15,921 bases of DNA from JAUSNA01 sp964511965 (GCA_964511965.1 CAZEGF010000009.1:1-15921), one strand, 5' to 3'. Shown: positions 6,383 to 13,564, counted from the stretch's first letter. Numbers and translations are program-made. The notes: generated by a model from the letters alone, not told the origin.

Positions 6383-6622
6383 CTATTTGGATTCTAATTC
6401 TTCTACGTTAATTTCCACACGTCTATTTTCTCTGATTGCTTGAATTTTAACTAATTGCTTCATTGCATTAATAACTTTTCCACCTTTTCCAATTATCCGG
6501 CCTATTTCATCTTGTGGAGCGTGAATTGTCAGAATAACACTTCCATCCTCTTCACTTTCACTAACCGTTACCTCATTATTATCAATAATTGCATTTAGGA
6601 TATATTCGAGTGTTTCTTTCAT
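6383..6622 (-). CDS. khpA: KH-domain RNA-binding protein KhpA
   Basis: A 79-aa single KH domain protein. The nucleic-acid-binding GxxG loop reads GRIIGKGGKVINAM (residues 41-54), followed by the helix LVKIQAIRENRRVEINV. Family knowledge: KhpA (YlqC) pairs with KhpB in many bacteria and binds RNA broadly. Its place directly after rpsP and before trmD is the standard arrangement, which supports the call. The start is 1 bp after the rpsP stop, so translation is probably coupled. It ends in TAG. Confidence 0.9.
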   Translation of the reverse strand: MKETLEYILNAIIDNNEVTVSESEEDGSVILTIHAPQDEIGRIIGKGGKVINAMKQLVKIQAIRENRRVEINVEELESK

Positions 6623-6623
6623 G

Positions 6624-6890
6624 TTAATTAGTTTTTGGAGTCTTTACTTTCTTTTCTCTTTTTACACCTTCAATAACATCTTTAACACTAGGGGTCATTT
6701 GTGCACCTTTTGAAATCCAATATTTGATTTTGTCATTATCAAACTCTTTTGTGACTGAATTTACTGTTTTTTCGTAATAGCCAAGTAAATCTACAGGCTT
6801 TCCGTCTCTTTTACTTCTCTTTTCTTTGACGACTAGTCTGTATTTTCGCTCTCCTCGTTTTCCAGTTCTTGTAAATCTGATTACTAACAT
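6624..6890 (-). CDS. rpsP: 30S ribosomal protein bS16
   Basis: Small-subunit ribosomal protein of 88 aa. The N-terminus MLVIRFTRTGKRGERKYRLVV is a clear bS16 signature, followed by SKRDGKPVDLLGYY and IKYWISKGAQMTPSVKDVI. The C-terminal tail is Lys-rich. It is first in the rpsP-khpA-trmD operon. A near-consensus promoter (-10 TATAAT at 6935-6940, minus strand) would give a 5' leader of about 38 nt. No strong Shine-Dalgarno is visible before the ATG. Confidence 0.97.
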   Translation of the reverse strand: MLVIRFTRTGKRGERKYRLVVKEKRSKRDGKPVDLLGYYEKTVNSVTKEFDNDKIKYWISKGAQMTPSVKDVIEGVKREKKVKTPKTN

Positions 6891-6934
6891 AATAAATCAA
6901 CGTTTAGCTATATTTTATTCTAGACGTTCAAAGT

Positions 6935-6963
6935 ATTATAGAGGATTTGAGGCAAATATGCAA
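6935..6963 (-). promoter_or_regulatory. sigma70-type promoter of rpsP-khpA-trmD
   Basis: On the minus strand: -35 TTGCAT (6958-6963), a 17-bp spacer and a perfect -10 TATAAT (6935-6940). The expected transcription start is near 6928, about 38 nt before the rpsP ATG. This is one of the best canonical promoters in the window. Confidence 0.75.
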
Positions 6964-6999
6964 GGTTTTAACTATTTATAAGCCTTTCTCTATAGTATA

Positions 7000-7024
7000 A
7001 GGAAGTTATGAACCATAACTTCCT
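7000..7024 (-). terminator. perfect 11-bp hairpin after rnc (possible terminator or operator)
   Basis: AGGAAGTTATG, loop AAC, then CATAACTTCCT: 11 of 11 pairs. It lies 73 bp past the rnc stop and about 40 bp before the rpsP -35 box. Neither side has a real T-run; the minus strand continues TATACTATAG. It is therefore an imperfect intrinsic terminator, a transcript-end stabiliser, or a dyad operator next to a -10-like TATACT. Confidence 0.4.
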
Positions 7025-7045
7025 AAACAGAAGTAGAAAGTCTTG

Positions 7046-7072
7046 GCTCCGCTCCTATTCAGTCGCTTCGCT
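7046..7072. repeat. GC-richer direct repeat GCTCCGCT / GCTTCGCT
   Basis: In the otherwise AT-rich rnc-rpsP gap, GCTCCGCT (7046-7053) and GCTTCGCT (7065-7072) match at 7 of 8 bases. The block looks like a piece of a dispersed repeat. No coding or promoter role is visible. Confidence 0.35.
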
Positions 7073-7096
7073 GAGGCTTAATTACAAGCATTTAAA

Positions 7097-7768
7097 TTAA
7101 TAACTTGCATGCATTGCTTCCATTGCCTTTTGCGCAGCATCTTTTTCAGCCTCTTGTTTTGAATGACCGATACCTTTTGCTATTAATTCACCATTCAAAA
7201 ATACACCTGAGGTGTAATTTTTGTCGTGATCCGGACCTTGTTCTTCAAGTATTTTATAATCCGGACTAACTTTAAATTTTTCCTGCATGTACTCTTGCAA
7301 CATACTCTTTGCATCTTTAAGTCCCTGAGTTCCTACGAATTCATTTGCATTATCAAGGATAGTTTGAGTAATAAATGCACGAGCTGCATCGATTCCTTGA
7401 TCAAGATATAATCCTCCCACAACTGCTTCATATGTGTTAGCTAGGATAGTTTTATTTGTTCTTCCTCCCCCATCCTCTTCCCCTTTACTCATAGTGAGTA
7501 AATTGCCAAGTCCCAAGGAATCAGCCACGAGATAAAGTGTCTGCGTATTTGTAAGGACTGACCTTAAGCTTGTAAGATCACCTTCTTTGATATTAGGATG
7601 CTGGGAATATATATGTGAAGATACAATAAAAGACAGGATACTATCCCCCAAAAATTCCAATCGTTCGTTTGATTGTTGTACTTCCTTATTTTCGTTTAGA
7701 TAAGATCTATGGGTAAATACGAGTTTTTTTATTTCCTCATTTTTAAATTCCGGTAATTTTACATTCAT
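7097..7768 (-). CDS. rnc: ribonuclease III
   Basis: Double-strand-specific endoribonuclease that processes rRNA precursors and structured mRNAs. The catalytic signature NERLEFLGDSIL occupies residues 34-45; Glu35, Glu38 and Asp42 match the E. coli active-site positions. The second metal-binding helix reads ILANTYEAVVGGLYLDQG (108-125): Glu114 is kept, but Asn111 stands where E. coli has Asp114. A C-terminal dsRNA-binding domain (about 153-222) contains SMLQEYMQEKF, GELIAKGIGHSKQEAEKDAA and the closing QKAMEAM helix. The length of 223 aa is normal. The ATG overlaps the nusB TGA by 4 nt (ATGA), so it belongs to rpmF-nusB-rnc. Confidence 0.96.
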   Translation of the reverse strand: MNVKLPEFKNEEIKKLVFTHRSYLNENKEVQQSNERLEFLGDSILSFIVSSHIYSQHPNIKEGDLTSLRSVLTNTQTLYLVADSLGLGNLLTMSKGEEDGGGRTNKTILANTYEAVVGGLYLDQGIDAARAFITQTILDNANEFVGTQGLKDAKSMLQEYMQEKFKVSPDYKILEEQGPDHDKNYTSGVFLNGELIAKGIGHSKQEAEKDAAQKAMEAMHASY

Positions 7769-8118
7769 ATATTTTTTAACAACTTTCCTAAAGCACCATT
7801 TACGAATCCCGGTGAAGATTCTCCACCGAATTCTTTTGCAAGTTCTATTGCTTCATCAATAATTACTTTTGGTGGGGCACTCTTCTCAAATTGTAACTCA
7901 TATATAGCAAGACGTAAAATAGCCAAATCCACCTTGTTGATTTTGTCTATTGGAAATTCCGGAGCAACAACTTTTATTTGCTGATCTAGAAGCGGTAGTT
8001 TATCAATTACTTCACGAGCCTTTGGGTTTGAAATTTTTTGCTCTAAAAAACTGAATGAAAATAATAACTGAACAATATCCTGTCTCTTCTTGTGCCTTGG
8101 ATCAAGAGCAGTCTTCAT
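7765..8118 (-). CDS. nusB: transcription antitermination protein NusB
   Basis: All-helical RNA-binding protein that, with NusE (S10), binds boxA of rRNA leaders for antitermination. The N-terminus has HKKRQDIVQLLFSFSFLEQ; the C-terminal half has the family signature VDLAILRLAIYELQF and PPKVIIDEAIELAKEFGG, then FVNGALGKLLKNI. At 117 aa it is slightly short, as expected for a reduced genome. It starts 6 bp after the rpmF stop and overlaps rnc by 4 nt. Confidence 0.94.
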   Translation of the reverse strand: MKTALDPRHKKRQDIVQLLFSFSFLEQKISNPKAREVIDKLPLLDQQIKVVAPEFPIDKINKVDLAILRLAIYELQFEKSAPPKVIIDEAIELAKEFGGESSPGFVNGALGKLLKNI

Positions 8119-8124
8119 GAGGTA

Positions 8125-8301
8125 TTATTTAGAAAGTACTTGGCGTCCTTTGTAGTATCCACACGCTTTGCAGATTGTGTGAGGAACTACGACAGAACCA
8201 CAGTTTTTACAAACTGAAGTGGAAACCAAATCGAGAGAAATAGAGCTTCGTCTTTTTCCCTTTCTTTGTCTTGAATGTCGTCTTTTTGGTTCTTGTGGCA
8301 T
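8125..8301 (-). CDS. rpmF: 50S ribosomal protein bL32
   Basis: A 58-aa large-subunit protein. It begins MPQEPKRRHSRQRKGKRRSS, a variant of the bL32 N-terminus, and has a zinc ribbon of two CxxC knuckles (Cys31/Cys34 and Cys44/Cys47) within SVCKNCGSVVVPH and TICKACGYYKGR. It is first in rpmF-nusB-rnc. The 5' leader of about 48 nt from the promoter at 8356-8384 is largely made of heptad repeats (8304-8338) that stop 2 bp before the ATG. Confidence 0.96.
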   Translation of the reverse strand: MPQEPKRRHSRQRKGKRRSSISLDLVSTSVCKNCGSVVVPHTICKACGYYKGRQVLSK

Positions 8302-8303
8302 AG

Positions 8304-8338
8304 ATTAGTGATTAGTAACTAGTAATTAGTGATTAGTT
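8304..8338 (-). repeat. heptad array in the rpmF 5' leader (ATTAGTG/ATTAGTA)
   Basis: Five units on the plus strand (ATTAGTG, ATTAGTA, ACTAGTA, ...), all within the predicted rpmF leader and ending 2 bp before its ATG. Same family as 1866-1893. Confidence 0.85.
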
Positions 8339-8355
8339 AATATGCACTAGTGAGT

Positions 8356-8384
8356 ATTATAGTAAATATTAGGCTAAACCGCAA
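8356..8384 (-). promoter_or_regulatory. promoter of rpmF-nusB-rnc
   Basis: On the minus strand: TTGCGG (8379-8384), a 17-bp spacer and TATAAT (8356-8361). The expected start is near 8349. It sits just after the recG stop, so the ribosomal/RNA operon can be expressed independently of tyrS-recG. Confidence 0.7.
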
Positions 8385-8397
8385 GACTTTGTGCGTA

Positions 8398-9465
8398 TTA
8401 GTCTGGGTGGACAAGTTTTTGTGAAACACTTTCGACTTTAGCAAGGAGAATTGGGTTTTTTGAAAGACTATCAATTAAATACTCCGCCTCCTTTTTAGCT
8501 TTTTCAACTAAGTCAAAATTTGAAAAATCAGCAATTTTTAGACCTCCGGCTCCATGCTGACGAGTACCAAACAAATCCCCTCCCCCTCGAAGCTTAAGAT
8601 CCAATTCTGCAAGCTCAAATCCACTATGTGACGTTTCCATAAAAGAAAGTCTTTTTGTAACAATTTCTGTTTCTGACTCAGTAAAAAGAAGGCAATATGA
8701 CTGCTTGTCTCCACGACCTACCCTACCTCTTAGCTGATGCAATTGTGAAAGGCCAAACCTTTCGGCCGCTTCAATTACCATAATTGTAGCGTCAGGTATA
8801 TCAATTCCTACTTCAACAACCGGGGTTGCTACAAGTACATGAGTTAGTTTATTTTTAAAATCTAAAAGTACCTTGTCTTTTTCGCGTCCGGTCATTTTCC
8901 CATGCAAAAGTCCTAACTTGAGCCCTCTCAGATCTTCTTTTTGTAATCTTTCAAATTCGGATTTAGCAGCTTTTACTGTATCCATACTTTCTGAGTCTTC
9001 TATAAATGGACATACGATAAATGCCTGATCGCAAAAATTACTATCAATAATTTGTTTTTTGATCCACTCGTATGCTTTTTCCCGTTTTTTATTGGGTACC
9101 AGCCATGTTTTTATTTTTTGTCTACCCTTTGGAAGCTCATTTAGTAATGAAATATCCAAATCTTTATAAATAGCAAGCAAGATGGTTCTTGGGATTGGGG
9201 TTGCGGTCATTGTCAAAAAATGGGGATTGGTACCTTTTTCTCGAAGTATAGAGCGCTGTTCTACACCAAATCGTTGTTGTTCATCTATTACAACTAGACC
9301 TAGTTTTTCAAAGTTAACATTTTTTTGGATAAGAGCATGTGTACCTACAAGAATTGAGAATTGAGAGTTGAGATTTGTGAGTTTGGAACTAGGTTTTGAC
9401 GAACCGGTGAGGAGACCGACCGAAATGTCCAGAGGTTTGAAGAGATTGGAAATTGTTTCATAATG
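8398..9465 (-). pseudogene. recG: recG, 3' part after the in-frame amber codon
   Basis: Same reading frame as the N-terminal part; only the TAG at 9466-9468 separates them. After the TAG it reads HYETISNLF, then LLTGS and a heptad-encoded stretch (9353-9387), then LVGTHALIQ. Helicase motifs follow: II (VVIDEQQRFGVEQR), III (FLTMTATPIPRTI), IV (AFIVCPFIEDSESMD), LLHGKMTGREKD, V (VLVATPVVEVGIDIPD) and VI (QLHQLRGRVGRGDKQSYCLL). The RecG-specific end is LKLRGGGDLFGTRQHGAG. The first convenient restart (TTG, 9216) is past motif II, so a separately translated fragment could not be an active helicase. No frameshift is seen: the gene is full length (680 codons) except for one base. Confidence 0.9.
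9353..9387 (-). repeat. heptad array inside recG (ATTGAGA family)
   Basis: Plus-strand units ATTGAGA, ATTGAGA, GTTGAGA and two more degenerate ones. On the coding strand it gives about residues 352-363, between LLTGS and LVGTHALIQ, where RecG normally has a charged helix. Confidence 0.7.
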
Positions 9466-10440
9466 CTAATTCGCAAGAATTTCCGTTGGTGCCATTAGGA
9501 CCGACTGATAATTATTTAAATGTGCAATATACATTGAAATAGCGGCAACTACGGTTTTACCGCTTCCAACGTCACCCTCTAAAAGTCTATTCATCGGAAC
9601 ACCTTTTTGGAGATCAGTTTTGATTTCCTCCAATGCCTTTTCCTGTCCTTGCGTCAATGTAAATGGTAACGAGGAAATAAAATTTAAAATTTCAAATTTA
9701 AAATTTAAAATTGAAAACGGGACTCCTTTATTTTTTTCTTCCCATGCTTTTCTTCTCTTTAAAGCAGCCAAGTGTGAAAGTAAAAGTTCATCGAATTCCA
9801 GCCGTTCACGGGCAGATTTTGCCGAATCCATATCTGGAGGGAAATGGCATGTTTTAAGAGCCGTATAAAAATCTAAGAAATTAAGTTTTGAAATTTCTTT
9901 TTCAGGTAAATACTCGGAAATTGGATTAGTGTTTTTTTCAAATATATCAAAAATTCTATTTCTCAACCATTTTGAAGTCAGGCCCGAAGTAACATTATAA
10001 ACCGGAACAAACCCCGTTGTGTGTAGTCCCGATTCACTCGTCAATACTTCGTATTCCTTTACCTGAAATGTTGGTTTTTTTCCAAAAAAATCAAGTTTTC
10101 CGACCAATCCTATTTCATCACCCGGGTGTATTATTCTTGTTATGTATGTCTGATTAAACCACGTGCACTCAACCGATCCCGTTGAATCCATAACTTTTGC
10201 TTTTTGTAAAACAAATCTTCTTTTTGTGTATTCATTTTTTATATCAAGAACTTTTCCGCGGATTACAGATTGTTCTCCAATTTTTAGATTTCGAATTGTA
10301 AGTACATTCGTAAAATCCTCATATCTAAATGGGAGATGAAAAAGTAAATCCTCAAGAGTTACTATATTTAATCTTTGAAGAGCTGATTTTTTTAACCTGA
10401 ATGAAAGGCCAAGTTCTCCTACCGGAGTATTTAGATCCAT
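9466..10440 (-). pseudogene. recG: recG, 5' part: ATP-dependent DNA helicase RecG ending at a premature TAG
   Basis: RecG reverses stalled replication forks and processes branched DNA. This part holds the wedge/OB-fold domain (LHTTGFVPVYNVTSGL, LPFRYEDFTNVLTIRNL), helicase motif I GDVGSGKT (residues 289-296) and motif Ia VLMAPTEILA. It then stops at TAG (9466-9468). In RecG this site is normally PTEILA-x-Q-H; here the codon before His is TAG in place of CAG, a single C-to-T change. The coding strand also carries a 42-nt heptad array (9677-9718) encoding FSILNFKFEILNFI just before SLPFTLTQGQ. The ATG immediately follows the TAG of the small upstream peptide gene. The broken state may be real, strain-specific or a consensus error. 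Confidence 0.9.
9677..9718 (-). repeat. 42-nt heptad array inside recG (TTAAAAT family)
   Basis: Six 7-bp units (ATAAAAT, TTAAAAT, TTCAAAT, ...) that encode 14 codons in frame, residues about 242-255. It lies in the linker between the wedge and helicase domains. Confidence 0.85.
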
Positions 10441-10542
10441 CTATTGAATAACATACGGCAATATAATTGTTGCCACCATTGCCAGGGTTACCACAATCAT
10501 AAGTGTTCTCATTATCCATTTTTTCTTTCTTATTGTTTCCAT
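10441..10542 (-). CDS. 33-aa putative single-pass membrane peptide between tyrS and recG
   Basis: Small ORF on the minus strand. It starts METIRKKKWIMRTLMIV and continues VTLAMVATIILPYVIQ, then TAG. The basic N-terminus followed by about 20 hydrophobic residues fits a single membrane helix with the N-terminus inside. Its ATG overlaps the tyrS TAA by one base (TAATG), and its TAG is followed at once by the recG ATG. It therefore fits exactly in the gap with coupled translation on both sides, which argues that it is real. I do not recognise a named family and give no function. Confidence 0.6.
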   Translation of the reverse strand: METIRKKKWIMRTLMIVVTLAMVATIILPYVIQ

Positions 10543-11732
10543 TATTTAACTATTTTAGCATAATTTCTATTTCCGATTTTCAATATTCCATTATCTGGTA
10601 ACTCTTCATTTTTCATAAATTGATTTTCTATTCTTGAACCATTGACTGAAACAGCTCCTTGATTAACGAGTCTTTTCCATTCGGAAGTTGAATCTACCAA
10701 GCCGTTTTGCACTGCACTCGCTGAAACAGTAGATCCATTTGGAAAACTAAATACTGGGATATCTGTCGGCATACTTTTATCCTGAACAACACTTTTAAAA
10801 GTTTCTTCTGCTCTTTTTGCATTATCTTCATTGTTTAATTGTCTTACAATTTCATACGCCAATCTTTTTTTGTAGACAATTGGATTTTCGTGTTTTATTT
10901 TTTCAGAAATTTCTTTTATTTCTTCCATTGGTATATCAGTTAGATATTCCATGGCTTTAACAATTACATCATCTGACAAACTCATTATTTTTCCAAATAA
11001 ATCCTCTGGTTTGTCGGTAAGACTGATAACATTTCCCTCGGATTTTCCAATTTTGGTACCTTTTGAATCGGTAAGCAATGGCGTTGTCATTACAAATTTT
11101 TCGCGGTTATTGATAGCTCTTTGTAATTTGCGGCCAACTAACATATTAAATGTTTGGTCAGTCCCACCCAACTCGAGATCTACATCCATGGCTACAGAAT
11201 CATAACCTTGTAATATCGGATAAATAAACTCTCTCATGTTGATATCGGTATTTGATTTTATTCGCTCCTGGAACATGTCGCGTTCGATAAGTTGTTGATG
11301 TGTTAAGTGCCCAAAGATTTCAAGAATTTGGGAATAAGTTAGTTTATTTAACCAATCCCCGTTATATAAAATCTCAACCGGATTTGGTCCTTCAAAATCC
11401 AAGAGTTTTTTTGCCTGCATTACATAATCTTTCGCATTTTTCTTAAGCTCTTCCTCATTAAAGAATTTTTCCCGTGATGACAATTTTCCAGAAGGATCCC
11501 CTGCCTGCCCGGTTCCTGTTCCAATAAGAAAAATGACATGATGTCCCAATTTTTGCCATTGGGCTAACTTTCGTAGGCCTATCATATGTCCAATATGAAG
11601 GTCTGTTCCGGTTGGATCAAACCCTTCGTAGAGTTTTAATTTTTTGCCCTCGCGCAATACTTTTTCCAAAGCCTCTTTTGACGGATATATCTTATCAACA
11701 CCTTGGTTTAATAATTGGTCTATTTCGTCCAT
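10542..11732 (-). CDS. tyrS: tyrosyl-tRNA synthetase
   Basis: Class I aminoacyl-tRNA synthetase that charges tRNA-Tyr in the cytoplasm. It has the HIGH motif in FDPTGTDLHIGHMIGL (His46-Ile-Gly-His49), the Tyr-site segment LQGYDSVAMDVDLELGGTDQ, and a KMSKS-type loop GTKIGKSEGNV. A C-terminal S4-like RNA-binding domain follows (WKRLVNQGAVSVNGSRI). The length of 396 aa is normal. A perfect TATAAT lies 6 bp before the ATG, which places the transcription start at or next to the A of the start codon. There is therefore no room for a T-box leader. It is transcribed with the small membrane ORF and recG. Confidence 0.96.
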   Translation of the reverse strand: MDEIDQLLNQGVDKIYPSKEALEKVLREGKKLKLYEGFDPTGTDLHIGHMIGLRKLAQWQKLGHHVIFLIGTGTGQAGDPSGKLSSREKFFNEEELKKNAKDYVMQAKKLLDFEGPNPVEILYNGDWLNKLTYSQILEIFGHLTHQQLIERDMFQERIKSNTDINMREFIYPILQGYDSVAMDVDLELGGTDQTFNMLVGRKLQRAINNREKFVMTTPLLTDSKGTKIGKSEGNVISLTDKPEDLFGKIMSLSDDVIVKAMEYLTDIPMEEIKEISEKIKHENPIVYKKRLAYEIVRQLNNEDNAKRAEETFKSVVQDKSMPTDIPVFSFPNGSTVSASAVQNGLVDSTSEWKRLVNQGAVSVNGSRIENQFMKNEELPDNGILKIGNRNYAKIVK

Positions 11733-11738
11733 ATATCA

Positions 11739-11744
11739 ATTATA
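11739..11744 (-). promoter_or_regulatory. -10 box of tyrS, leaderless arrangement
   Basis: Perfect TATAAT on the minus strand, with six bases between it and the tyrS ATG (11732). Transcription starting 7 bases after the -10 would begin on the A of ATG. No good -35 is seen at 16-18 bp. Confidence 0.55.
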
Positions 11745-11804
11745 GTCAATTTAGACTTATTTACCATACCGCTGGCAAAAATTGCAAAATAGACATTTTC
11801 AGTT

Positions 11805-11813
11805 TGATATACT
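11805..11813 (+). promoter_or_regulatory. extended -10 box of the GT39 gene, leaderless arrangement
   Basis: TGATATACT is an extended -10 (TGn plus TATACT at 11808-11813), six bases before the ATG at 11820. The predicted start is the A of ATG. It mirrors the divergent tyrS -10 across the 87-bp intergenic region. No strong -35 is visible, as is usual for extended -10 promoters. Confidence 0.55.
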
Positions 11814-11819
11814 CCTAGT

Positions 11820-12968
11820 ATGTGGATTAAAATCCCAAAGTCTTTATTAGTAATTATTTTCCTCTCTTTGTTTTTCAGATTAATTTTATTAAATGTTATT
11901 CCTAACGGTCTCAGTTTTGACGAACAAGATTACATCTTAAATGCAAAGGTACTTTTTCTTTCAGGACATGATATTAGTGGAACCTGGAACCCTCTAAGTC
12001 TTACAACACCAAAAAGTAGCTTTCCTCAAGCAGAAATTGCTCCTCTTCTAACATTTTGGTTAATAGGAATTTTACCTCTCTCCTTGTTAACATCAAAACT
12101 TATCTATGCACTTTTCGGTATTGGAACAGTAGTTGTTTTATATTTTATAGCAAAGAAACTTTTTGGAGTGAAAGAAGCTTATGTCGTTGGACTTATAGCA
12201 AGTATTAACCCATGGTTATTGTTTTTTTCAAGAACTGCGTATGACACTCCAATTTCGATACTTGGATATTTACTAGCACTTTATGTTTTATTGGTTACAA
12301 AAGGTTGGAAAATACTCATCGCATTCCCATTTCTTTTTATCGCCTTTTATAGTTATATCGGATCAAAACTTTTATATATCCCATTCATATCGATTGCTGT
12401 TGCGTATTCATGGCTTGTTATAAATAAAAAAAAGTTTGCAAAACAATACTTAGTGTTGGTATTTCTCAGCGTAATCCCAATTATTTTTTACGTATATACG
12501 TTGTTCCATTCAGGTGGTTCGAGGATTTCCGAACTATCAACCCCCAACATGCCATCAATTGCTGCGACAACAAATCGAGAGCGCAAACTTGCTATAGCAA
12601 ACCCTCTTCTTCCAATGTTTTCAAATAAATTTGTTGTTTTTACAAAATATTCAATTGAAAAATATGCAAATGCCTTTTCGCCTGATTTCCTATTTATTCA
12701 CGGGGATTCCAAGTTGCTTTTTACGATATGGGAACATGGGGTATTTTATTATTTGGATGCCCTATTTCTCATAATTGGGGGATGTTTTCTGTTCTTAAAA
12801 AAGAAAAAAGAATTGATATTGATAATAGGTCTTATAGCTGTGGCTCCAATTCCATCAATTGTTAGTAATGTGGGAACTTCCTATGCCATCAGGTCGATGT
12901 TGATGGCACCATTCATATTATTATTAATCGGTTGTGGAATATACTATTTTATTTCCCTTATTAATTAA
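11820..12968 (+). pseudogene. GT39/PMT-like membrane glycosyltransferase, N-terminal part (split gene)
   Basis: Polytopic GT-C fold glycosyltransferase of the ArnT/PMT (GT39) type, expected to transfer a sugar from a polyprenyl carrier outside the membrane. The first extracytoplasmic loop has the family Asp-Glu pair (NGLSFDEQDYI, Asp34/Glu35). About ten hydrophobic helices follow, with ASINPWLLFFSRTAYDTP, a usual motif of CPR homologues, after the fourth. The frame ends at TAA (12966-12968) just after the helix MLMAPFILLLIGCGIYYF. Removing one T from the run at 12947-12950 would join it to the downstream frame as YYLFPLLIKKYKKW, giving a 572-aa protein of usual size. The acceptor substrate cannot be told. 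Confidence 0.8.
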
Positions 12969-13539
12969 GAAATACAAAAAATGGGTAGTACTTATTGTTT
13001 TAGTACTCTATATTTTACAACTCCTAAACTATTCAGAAATATATTTCTTTAGAAATCCTATTTATAATTCCGAATCATTCAATTTTAGCTCAAGAGTGCT
13101 TTCAAAATACCTTATGCTACAAAAAGGAAGAGAAACTTATGTAATTAATGGTGATCCTACCAGTCCATTGAAAAGTTATATATTTTACTCAAATTCTCTA
13201 AATTATGATTCTGCAAAGTCGGTAGCTACTATGTATAAAACAAAGAAATTTGAAATTAATAATATTCATTTTCTTACATGCCAACAAGCGTCTCAACTAG
13301 GTAATGAAAGTTTAATCATTTATGAAAGCGTATTGAAATGTCCAATTATCTCAAAAAATAATCATGATCTTTCTATAACGTATCTTTCTGATGGAGGAAG
13401 CATTTATACAATTCAAAACGATAAGATTTGTAGCAAGTTCCAATTAAAAAAATATCCCTATGGACTGACCCTTTCAGATTTTGAAATCGAGAAACTATCT
13501 ACACAAAAGTTTTGTGAGAAGTTTATTATTAGTAATTAG
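12934..13539 (+). pseudogene. GT39-like glycosyltransferase, C-terminal part (split gene)
   Basis: This frame (+1 relative to the upstream part) opens with FPLLIKKYKKWVVLIVLVLY, a last membrane helix, then YFFRNPIYNSESFNFSSRVL and a soluble domain of about 150 residues. Such a tail (a YFFRxPxYxSE-like segment, then a folded domain) follows the last helix in CPR GT39 homologues, so I read it as the C-terminal third of the upstream gene. The overlapping ATG at 12934 could start a separate protein, but it has no Shine-Dalgarno. The last three residues (ISN) and the TAG stop come from two copies of the heptad ATTAGTA (13528-13541), so the original C-terminus may have been altered by the repeat. 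Confidence 0.7.
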
Positions 13540-13541
13540 TA
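13528..13541 (+). repeat. two-copy ATTAGTA remnant at the end of the GT39 reading frame
   Basis: Two perfect ATTAGTA units that contain the TAG stop of the reading frame. Short, but identical to the unit at 1866-1893. Confidence 0.5.
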
Positions 13542-13564
13542 AATCGATCTGATTCTTGTCTTTT

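Noticed and set aside
9466..9468. TAG reassigned to an amino acid in this organism
   Set aside because: Several intact genes (GspH-, PilV- and PilW-like pilins, khpA, small membrane ORF) end in TAG at the expected family length.
11733..11819. T-box or other leader riboswitch before tyrS
   Set aside because: The gap is only 87 bp, shared with a divergent gene, and the -10 box is six bases from the ATG.
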